NCBI RefSeq assembly: GCF_003480315.1
Contig: NZ_QUIV01000001.1
Coordinates: forward strand, 1-64,000
Direction: 5' to 3'
Length of the DNA: 64,000 bases
Source: Clostridium sp. AM33-3
GTDB taxonomy: Bacteria > Bacillota > Clostridia > Lachnospirales > Lachnospiraceae
Part shown: piece after piece, positions 1 to 5,807 of the stretch
Layout of the letters: the number at the start of each line of letters is the position of its first letter
Position numbering within the stretch: the stretch's first letter is position 1
The notes under the pieces: model-generated
Seen by the model: only the letters and a program-made list of their open reading frames with translations
The model's database searches: none
What the model was told of the DNA's origin: nothing
Position numbers and translations under genes: made by a program

Positions 1-54
1 AGTCCTATTTTCTTTGTGACTGTTGGTACGTTTCTGAAAAAATAATCAACACCT

Positions 55-882
55 TTGCCATACAAGGATTATGCAAAAGGTTTTATTGAATTGGTATGGG
101 CATATTATACAGAATATAAGAAGGGCAATATAAATCGAATTGATGGAATAATTGAATTTATGACAATCATTTCATGGGCAGCTATTAGACCAATTGAAGA
201 TACGCCGTTAGAAAACGGTGGTTTTAGTTATTATCGGGATGAAAGGTACTGGGCAAAGGCACGATATTATTACTCTATGTGGGATGGTTCTTTAAACAAT
301 GAAAATATATATAAGAAGGCATATATTTTCATAAACAAGAATGATATAAAAACGGTTAATATATATTGTCTTGCTATGAAAATATATGAAATTATAGCGA
401 GAGATCCGACATATGATCCTGATGACGAAGATATTTTTAACAAATTAAATACGAACCAGGAAATATTAGATCTTTTGTGTAAGTTCCCCAATTTGTACAA
501 AAAAATAATTTGTGATGAAATAGTACGTTCAGAAAATTATTTAGAAGAGACTCATGAGGAATCTTTGATTCAAATACCCAAAGTTCCGTTTAACAAAGTT
601 TTCCCTTCGCTTTGTACATCACCGATATATGCCGGAGAAAAAGGAAAATTTGTTTCACGAGCACATGTTTTATACCAGATTCCGTGCACATATTTAGAGG
701 TTCCAATAGAACGTGCACCTAAATATTTAATCACTGCATTATATTGGTATGTAAATGACAGGAACAAACAGAATTCTTTTTATGAGCTTTTTATGCATTA
801 TTTAAAGAGGGCAGGATATCTAAAAAATGGAAAGAAAAAAGATGGAAAAAAACGTATTCAGAATTCTATACAGACAGTATAA
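55..882 (+). CDS. Uncharacterised protein, probably frameshifted near its C-terminus
   Basis: I do not recognise this 275-residue protein. It is rich in Tyr, Lys, Asn and Ile, has no signal peptide and no clear membrane segment, and its AT-rich codon use differs from the core genes further right. The TTG start is weak: the frame is only open from base 46 and there is no good ribosome binding site, so the true N-terminus may lie elsewhere. The last residues are Lys-rich low complexity, and protein-like sequence continues in the -1 frame after a run of seven A at 846-852. In this frame that run reads A AAA AAA, a slippery heptamer in correct phase. The gene may be a decayed gene, an assembly error or a slippage-decoded gene. 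Confidence 0.5.
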   Translation: MPYKDYAKGFIELVWAYYTEYKKGNINRIDGIIEFMTIISWAAIRPIEDTPLENGGFSYYRDERYWAKARYYYSMWDGSLNNENIYKKAYIFINKNDIKTVNIYCLAMKIYEIIARDPTYDPDDEDIFNKLNTNQEILDLLCKFPNLYKKIICDEIVRSENYLEETHEESLIQIPKVPFNKVFPSLCTSPIYAGEKGKFVSRAHVLYQIPCTYLEVPIERAPKYLITALYWYVNDRNKQNSFYELFMHYLKRAGYLKNGKKKDGKKRIQNSIQTV

Positions 883-1085
883 CAAAATCAAATTTTGACA
901 ATATTATGCAATTTCAAAATGCTTCTCATGAAAAAGTATTGATTGGCCAGATTGTTCTCAAACTTAAATTAAAAATGAACGAGGCGGAGCGATTGTTTTG
1001 GGCAGATGGAAAAGTTTTAGTCAGTCAATATGGAGATGAGGACTATTTTATTGATACATTAATAAAATATGCTATTGAAAGATAA
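852..1085 (+). pseudogene. Out-of-frame C-terminal continuation of the preceding gene
   Basis: Reading in the -1 frame from the seven-A run gives 77 further residues of plausible protein. They include a stretch beginning MQFQNASHEKVLIGQ (an internal ATG lies at 906, giving a 59-residue ORF) and end KYAIER before TAA. Joined to the upstream frame this would make one protein of about 343 residues. No family was recognised. Whether it is expressed as a fusion, separately from the internal ATG, or not at all cannot be told from sequence. Confidence 0.4.
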
Positions 1086-1377
1086 AGACGATGACATCTA
1101 CTTTAACCCGGACGATTACCCGGACTACGACCTGGAGCCAACACCGGAAGAACTCAGAAAAGAATATATAGAATACCTAAAAGCAGACTTTATTGACTGT
1201 TGGCGGTATTTTAAAATTTTTGCCCCATTCTTTTGGCTACACAGAAGAATTTACCGGATATTACTGCATTTCCATATTATAAAAAGGAAAATTAGAAAAA
1301 TATCCGTAGCTGAAGCAAACCAGATCCTTTGCGGGATGAGTTTGTATGAAGACGAAAGCAAAAAATCTGAAAAGTAA
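1069..1377 (+). CDS. Uncharacterised small protein with acidic N-terminus
   Basis: A 102-residue ORF: an acidic, Asp/Tyr/Pro-rich N-terminus (residues 4-35), a central aromatic, possibly membrane-associating stretch (about 45-72, with paired Phe and Trp), and a basic to acidic tail. It overlaps the end of the preceding reading frame by 17 bases in another frame and has no obvious ribosome binding site, so the N-terminus may be wrong or this may be the tail of a longer broken gene. Function unknown. Confidence 0.4.
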   Translation: MLLKDKDDDIYFNPDDYPDYDLEPTPEELRKEYIEYLKADFIDCWRYFKIFAPFFWLHRRIYRILLHFHIIKRKIRKISVAEANQILCGMSLYEDESKKSEK

Positions 1378-1475
1378 AAAGGTTTTATGAAATATATAAT
1401 CCTCCGGGGAGGCTGCCTGATTAGCAGAAGAGGGGGAATTCCTTCTTTGTAGTATTAATGGTTTTGACAAGAGCC

Positions 1476-1610
1476 TCAGGATTGATCCTGGGGCTCTTCG
1501 TCGTCTTCATCATCATCAAAATAATCAGGGAGATTATCTTCGCAGGGGTTCCTGGAATCGTAATCTGCAAACATTTCTTCTAATATGCGAGAAAAGGGGC
1601 CATATCCCAT
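1476..1610 (-). CDS. Possible 44-residue acidic protein
   Basis: A short minus-strand ORF starting MGYGPFSRIL and ending in a run of Asp and Glu followed by EPQDQS. The acidic tail is compositionally like the proteins on either side. An AAGGAG-like site lies upstream but is better spaced for an overlapping ATG in another frame. Its stop codon sits in an imperfect hairpin (about 1471-1496) that could act as a terminator. Small size and the lack of a known family keep this tentative. The rest of the 1378-1765 gap shows nothing else I can support. Confidence 0.25.
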   Translation of the reverse strand: MGYGPFSRILEEMFADYDSRNPCEDNLPDYFDDDEDDEEPQDQS

Positions 1611-1765
1611 GCTTTTTCATAGCTTTATAAAGTCTCCTTTCCGTTGCTATTTTTTTCATATATCTAATATGGAAAACGGCTGGCAAAATGAATTCAACTG
1701 AGGGTTCATTCACGGGAGTGATGGTTTGGGGTATGATGGGGGTAGATAGTAGGAAGGGGTGAGGA

Positions 1766-2086
1766 ATGATGCAGGATGCAGATAAGAAAAAGATTTGTGA
1801 CGCACTGGTGTACCTGATTGATCCGTATAGGATTGAAGCAATGCAGAGATATTTACCAGAAATCCCAAAGAATAAAATGCTGATGGAAAAATCATGCGAT
1901 TTAGCTGATCAGGTGGAGGCACTTGCGCTGGGGAAAGAGCAGAAGGATACCATTAATAAGCTGTTGGCAACAATGGAAGATCTTCATGACACTCAGCTAT
2001 CTGTGATTTATACAGCCGGCGTAATAGACGGGCTGGTCTTTTTAAAGGATCAGGGACTCTTAGATAAAGTTTTTAAGTACATGTAA
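1766..2086 (+). CDS. Uncharacterised small helical protein
   Basis: A 106-residue, mostly helical soluble protein that starts Met-Met after a good purine-rich site (AAGGGGTGAGGA). The C-terminal half has a pattern like short Firmicutes helical-bundle proteins of unknown function (helix, then YTAGVIDGLVFL). No catalytic motif is visible. It could belong to one of the DUF families common in Clostridia accessory regions, but I cannot assign it. Confidence 0.5.
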   Translation: MMQDADKKKICDALVYLIDPYRIEAMQRYLPEIPKNKMLMEKSCDLADQVEALALGKEQKDTINKLLATMEDLHDTQLSVIYTAGVIDGLVFLKDQGLLDKVFKYM

Positions 2087-2147
2087 ACTAAGATATACAC
2101 AAAGGATAAGGAGATTTACATTTGTTGAGAGTAATGGCTATCTGATT

Positions 2148-3023
2148 TTGACAGACGAAGTGATTTCTTCGGATTACAAGGATACCTGGAATGCGTTTAC
2201 CGCTAAGGTTTATAACAAGTATGGTGATCTGCTGAACAGCAATGTTATTTCAAAACCAGCTTTTCTCCACATTGTGCTTCCGGAATACAAGGATGACGGC
2301 GGTTCTATCATGATTACCTTCTCGGCAACCGGTGATCCGCTTGAGCCGGAGGAGATCAGCCAGACACCTGCAAGAGTGGTATTCTCCGTAGATGGAGAGG
2401 ATCTTGCGGAAGTTACGATTTCCGAGGAAGATCTTAGAAATGATGACGGATATGTAAGAAAGAGCGGTGTAGAGCTGCCGGAGACCTATAATGGCAACCT
2501 CGATAAACTCACCGTTACGGTTTACAATGAGGACGATGATAGCCTTGAGAGCACGATCGGAACGATCCGTGCGAATTACATGCAGATACACTTCCCGAAG
2601 TATACAGAGTATGGCTCAGAGGGCGGAGCTCTCACGGTTGTGTTCAGCTTTGTGAGCGTGGAAGATGAAAGTGTACTTGAAAGCGATGTGACCGATGCGG
2701 CTGACAATTCAACGGTTGAGATTGAAGATGAGCTGCAGCAGAGCAAGGATGAGACCGCTGATAGCAATGAGATCATCAGCTCTGATGACACTGACGACAG
2801 CGAAGATGCTTCTGAATCTGACGATGATAATGACCAGATAAAGGAAGAAGAAAAGTCTGAGGATGAAACTGTCGGCACAGACGAAGACACGAAGAACGGT
2901 TCTGAATCAGCAGATGAGAACGATGCTGAAGATGCCAAAGACGATGCAGATGAAGAGGAAGCGGAAGAAATCCAGACTTCTGATACAGATGCAGATCTTG
3001 CAGAAGAGATTGTCGAGGATTGA
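2148..3023 (+). CDS. Uncharacterised protein with long acidic low-complexity tail
   Basis: 291 residues from a TTG with no ribosome binding site. The same frame is open upstream and reads protein-like sequence (FVESNGYLILTDEV) right after an AAGGAG-type site at about 2107-2112, yet no ATG, GTG or TTG fits there. The natural start therefore seems lost or shifted. Residues 1-170 look beta-rich, with repeated hydrophobic/polar alternation. Residues from about 175 to the end are almost only Asp, Glu, Ser, Ala and Thr, a disordered, very acidic tail. No signal peptide in this reading. Function unknown. Confidence 0.5.
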   Translation: MTDEVISSDYKDTWNAFTAKVYNKYGDLLNSNVISKPAFLHIVLPEYKDDGGSIMITFSATGDPLEPEEISQTPARVVFSVDGEDLAEVTISEEDLRNDDGYVRKSGVELPETYNGNLDKLTVTVYNEDDDSLESTIGTIRANYMQIHFPKYTEYGSEGGALTVVFSFVSVEDESVLESDVTDAADNSTVEIEDELQQSKDETADSNEIISSDDTDDSEDASESDDDNDQIKEEEKSEDETVGTDEDTKNGSESADENDAEDAKDDADEEEAEEIQTSDTDADLAEEIVED

Positions 3024-3122
3024 CGGAACAGACCCGGAGATTCGGACAGGTATCTCAAAGCGATGAAACAAAGGTGAGAGATACAAAAAAATAAAAGAAA
3101 CAAAGATATAAAGATATAAAAG

Positions 3123-3170
3123 CAGAGGCTTCATGGGATTTCAGAAGGATTCCGTGAAGTCTCTGTTTTT
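3123..3170 (+). terminator. Rho-independent terminator
   Basis: An imperfect stem pairs CAGAGGCTTCATGG-type sequence with its complement across a short loop, followed by five T. It lies about 100 bases after the acidic-tail gene. Confidence 0.7.
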
Positions 3171-3284
3171 GTGTGATAGGAAATGGCATCCTACCGGACT
3201 GTGGAAATTTTGCAGTCTCTTTAATTTGACGCTTGATTTGATTGGGCTTCACGTAGGAGCAACAAATATCGCATCCGAAATAGT

Positions 3285-3313
3285 TTGACTTTGCTGTCGT
3301 GCAATATTATAAT
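3285..3313 (+). promoter_or_regulatory. Sigma-A-type promoter of the toxin-antitoxin pair
   Basis: TTGACT, a 17-base spacer and a perfect TATAAT stand 69 bases before the antitoxin start. AbrB-type antitoxins commonly autoregulate, but I saw no clear operator. Confidence 0.65.
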
Positions 3314-3382
3314 TAATACAAAGAAACAAAGAAAATTGAATACAAAGAAGTAAAATGCATATGATAATAAGGAGGTAATCGA

Positions 3383-3760
3383 ATGTCGATGGCAGTTATG
3401 GAAAGAAGGAACACAAAAATGGCAAGAAAAGTGCTTAGTATTTCTTCGAAAAGGCAGATCACTATTCCACAGAAATTTTATCAGACGCTTGGTTTTGGCG
3501 ATGAAGCAGAATGCATCATGCGCGGTGACGAACTTATCATTCGTCCTGTCAAAACCATAGCAGGTGGAGAATTTGCTGAACAAATTTTATCGGAACTGAT
3601 TCAGGAGGGTTTTTCAGGCGAAACGTTACTGGCAGAATTTAAGAAACGTCAGGCACAGATTCGACCAGCAGCAGAAATGATGATGGCCAAGGCTGAAGAT
3701 ATTGCAACGGGTAAAGCAGAATACGAGACTTATGAGAACGTATTCGGATCGAAGGATTGA
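3383..3760 (+). CDS. AbrB/MazE-type (SpoVT-AbrB domain) antitoxin
   Basis: A 125-residue protein with a swapped-hairpin DNA-binding domain at about residues 16-58; the SSKRQITIPQ core is the family signature. A helical C-terminal half follows that would bind the toxin. An AAGGAGG site 8 bases before the ATG supports the start. Its stop overlaps the start region of the toxin gene, the usual arrangement for a translationally coupled type II toxin-antitoxin module. Inferred roles: neutralise the downstream RelE/ParE-like toxin and repress the shared promoter. Confidence 0.8.
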   Translation: MSMAVMERRNTKMARKVLSISSKRQITIPQKFYQTLGFGDEAECIMRGDELIIRPVKTIAGGEFAEQILSELIQEGFSGETLLAEFKKRQAQIRPAAEMMMAKAEDIATGKAEYETYENVFGSKD

Positions 3761-3762
3761 AA

Positions 3763-4040
3763 ATGCTATCTGTACGATTCGATCCACCAGCTGCAAAATA
3801 TATTAAGAAGCTCAAGGACAAGAAACTCAAAGCACTGTATCAAAAAGCTGTTGATGCAATCTGCGAAGACTATACGATCGGGAGCCCAAAAACCGGAGAT
3901 CTGGCTGGTTTCTATGGGTATGACATCTACTATAACAAAACGAATTACGAGAATTGGCATATACCATTGAAAGAATTGATGGGGAACTCGTAGTTGTCGT
4001 TATGGCTGGAACACAGGAAAGGCTTCTTTTATATTTATGA
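3763..4040 (+). pseudogene. RelE/ParE-family toxin, C-terminus frameshifted
   Basis: The intact frame (3763-3993) begins MLSVRFDPPAAKYIKKLKDK and continues through a typical RelE/ParE fold to DIYYNKTNY. It then runs into non-family sequence and stops at 3993. The expected C-terminal strand is found in another frame: AYTIERIDGELVVVVMAGTQ and on to a TGA at 4040. Two extra G residues (or an equivalent indel) around 3948-3958 explain this. The last strand usually carries catalytic or RNA-contacting residues, so this copy is probably inactive unless the shift is an assembly error. ATG 3763 is preferred over TTG 3757. Confidence 0.6.
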
Positions 4041-4129
4041 ACGTTTTAGGAAACGTTCGAACGTGTATATTTGTAACTCTTTTGTAGAGACTGTAATTAA
4101 TTCTGTGTAAACTCTAAACGGAGCTATAT

Positions 4130-4179
4130 ATCCTCTTGGATTGATGTTAAAATAAATATCAATTCAGGAGGATTTTTTT
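4130..4179 (+). terminator. Rho-independent terminator
   Basis: A long imperfect stem (ATCCTC..ATTGAT paired with ATCAAT..GAGGAT) is followed by seven T. It closes the toxin-antitoxin transcript. Confidence 0.75.
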
Positions 4180-4193
4180 GTGTCACAGTAATA

Positions 4194-4216
4194 AAAAATA
4201 GGCGAAGCCTATTTTT
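4194..4216. terminator. Bidirectional hairpin terminator
   Basis: A perfect 10-base stem, AAAAATAGGC and its complement, with a GAA loop. The A and T runs allow termination on either strand. Confidence 0.6.
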
Positions 4217-4357
4217 GTGGAACGAAGAAGATCAGATACTTTCTATGTTGCTGTCCAGCTGATAAAACTATATAGAATATGGCAAAAAGTGCAGAAAATA
4301 CGTGTAATTTTACAAAATATTATACGAAATTTGGCAAAAATTTCATCAATTTACTAA

Positions 4358-4386
4358 TTGAAGTTTTCTCATGAAATAAGTATGCT
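4358..4386 (+). promoter_or_regulatory. Putative promoter of the pilin-like gene
   Basis: TTGAAG, a 17-base spacer and TATGCT lie 39 bases before the ATG. The rest of the 4217-4424 gap is AT-rich and shows nothing else. Confidence 0.45.
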
Positions 4387-4424
4387 TAATGAAAATATAT
4401 GCCAGCTAAACAGGAGGGACAGAA

Positions 4425-4823
4425 ATGATCAGACAGAAGAAAAATAGTGGCTTTACACTGGCAGAACTATTAATTGTGGTTGCAATTGTTGGTATTCTTG
4501 TAGCAATTTCCATTCCGGTTTTCACTTCACAACTGCATAAAGCGAAGGTTGCAACGGATGAAGCAAACCTCAGAAGTTACTACTCGGTGTTGATGGCAGA
4601 TTATCAGGCAACTGGGAAATATGATTATGATCCATCCATTACTGATGATATTTGGATTTTGCATAATACGATTAAGTACAAAGATGGAACAACAGTAAAA
4701 CTGAAAGCAGGTCAGTTTTCTGTCATCCGCCCATCTGAGAAGAATCCATTCTACGGATATCAGATTCATTATTTCTGTCCAGGTGGATACTCAAGAACGT
4801 TTGGAGCAAGGGACAATACGTAA
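4425..4823 (+). CDS. Type IV pilin-like/ComGC-like prepilin, probably frameshifted at the C-terminus
   Basis: The N-terminus has a class III prepilin signal: a short basic leader, the NSGFTLAELL cleavage site with Glu at +5, then a hydrophobic helix (residues 10-30). Such proteins are processed by a prepilin peptidase and assembled into type IV pilus or competence pseudopilus fibres. No peptidase or assembly ATPase gene is nearby, so it is an orphan. The start has a strong AGGAGGG site. The end looks wrong: restoring one A near 4793 opens a frame reading SKNVWSKGQYVKGKAG and onward to a TAA at 4909, a far more pilin-like tail than the current RTFGARDNT. Confidence 0.7.
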   Translation: MIRQKKNSGFTLAELLIVVAIVGILVAISIPVFTSQLHKAKVATDEANLRSYYSVLMADYQATGKYDYDPSITDDIWILHNTIKYKDGTTVKLKAGQFSVIRPSEKNPFYGYQIHYFCPGGYSRTFGARDNT

Positions 4824-4890
4824 AAGGCAAGGCAGGTGCAACACATACCGTCCTCAACTTCAAATCTGTTTCTTCCCAGATCATACTACA

Positions 4891-4923
4891 AAAACAGCGG
4901 TGCATCTAAGCCCGCTGTTTTTT
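4891..4923. terminator. Bidirectional terminator between the pilin and FKBP genes
   Basis: AAAACAGCGG pairs with CCGCTGTTTT around an 11-base loop, with T runs on both strands. It serves the converging pilin-like and FKBP genes. Confidence 0.75.
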
Positions 4924-4933
4924 GTGTTTTCCG

Positions 4934-5371
4934 TTAGTTTACTTCTACCAGCTCAATTTTGAAATTCAGTTCCTTTCCTGCCATTTCATGGTTGGCATCG
5001 AAGGTGATGGTGGTTTCAGTCTTAGCTGTAACCGTTACCGGGAAATGCTGGCCATTCTGATTCTGCAGGTAAATGTGCTGGCCCACCTGCAGCTCCTCAG
5101 AACCCGGAAGATCCGCAATTTCCACATCGAAGATAGCATCCGGGTTTGTCTGACCGTAAGCTTCCTCCGGCATCAGGTGAATTTCTTTTACCTCACCGAC
5201 TTCCATGTCTGCCACGGCAGCATCAAAACCCTGGATCATCTGACCTGCGCCGCAGACAAACTCCAGCGGCTCGCCGCGGTCGTAAGAAGAGTCAAACTGG
5301 GTTCCGTCGTTAAACGTTCCTTTGTAATGAGTGCGGCAGGTTTTGCCGACATTGCGTCCTGTAATAGCCAT
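4934..5371 (-). CDS. FKBP-type (SlyD-like) peptidyl-prolyl cis-trans isomerase
   Basis: 145 residues. The FKBP core is at the N-terminus: HYKGTFNDGTQFDSS, then GQMIQGFDAAVADM and the EAYGQ flap. An insert-in-flap chaperone-like segment follows and the protein ends KIELVEVN. The order FKBP, insert, final strand is that of SlyD-type folding helpers, but there is no His-rich metal-binding tail. It is cytosolic and expected to accelerate prolyl isomerisation during folding. The start at the ATG of MAITGRNVG has a GAGAGGA site; an upstream in-frame start is less likely. Confidence 0.85.
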   Translation of the reverse strand: MAITGRNVGKTCRTHYKGTFNDGTQFDSSYDRGEPLEFVCGAGQMIQGFDAAVADMEVGEVKEIHLMPEEAYGQTNPDAIFDVEIADLPGSEELQVGQHIYLQNQNGQHFPVTVTAKTETTITFDANHEMAGKELNFKIELVEVN

Positions 5372-5503
5372 AATTGTGATATCCTCTCTCTTTTTTTGTG
5401 CAGCTTCCGTATCAGTATAGTAAACTTTAGGCAAAAAGAAAAGGACTTTTTGCGACATACTCCCACCGCTTTTTACATTTTTTTGCATTTGTGCGGAAAA
5501 ATA

Positions 5504-5533
5504 TAGACATGAAAAAATATGAAATGATATAAT
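5504..5533 (+). promoter_or_regulatory. Promoter for the riboswitch-controlled kinase transcript
   Basis: TAGACA, an 18-base spacer and a perfect TATAAT. It sits just upstream of the riboswitch aptamer, as required for a leader RNA. Confidence 0.6.
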
Positions 5534-5541
5534 GAAATTAA

Positions 5542-5617
5542 ATTTAGAAGCAAAGCAGGCGAAAGTCTGCGACGCAAAGCTAGAGGGCCTTTAAAATGGC
5601 AACCAGTTGCATGAAAT
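5542..5617 (+). ncRNA. c-di-GMP-I (GEMM-I) riboswitch aptamer
   Basis: The conserved elements are in order. A 5' P1 strand ends in GCAAAGC. P2 is GCAGGC-GAAA-GTCTGC with the GAAA tetraloop. Then comes the near-invariant GACGCAAAGC, the P3 part with the GGCCT tetraloop receptor region, and the closing CCAGTTGC that pairs with P1. It senses cyclic di-GMP and lies between a promoter and an intrinsic terminator, upstream of the first hybrid sensor kinase, so it most likely controls transcription read-through. The ON/OFF direction cannot be settled by eye. Confidence 0.88.
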
Positions 5618-5625
5618 GATAGTGT

Positions 5626-5651
5626 ACACTGTCTGTATGGCGGTGTTTTTT
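5626..5651 (+). terminator. Riboswitch expression-platform terminator
   Basis: ACACTGTC pairs (with wobbles) with GGCGGTGT, followed by six T, immediately downstream of the aptamer. P1 folding in the aptamer probably competes with or permits this hairpin. Confidence 0.6.
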
Positions 5652-5807
5652 ATTGTCCTTTTGTATGGGAAAAAGTTGTGGACTCCTTTCAAGAAGAACG
5701 TTTATATCGGAATGATCGGATATTTTAACAGCAGCAGACGGGATTCCATAAAGGATATAGCTGCAGGGGATATACAATAAAAAGGGGACGGAGCATAAGG
5801 AGGAAGA

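Noticed and set aside
2576..3103. Ser-rich 175-residue minus-strand ORF
   Set aside because: It is the complement of the acidic Asp/Glu/Ser repeat on the plus strand; the Ser/Ala runs result from that composition.
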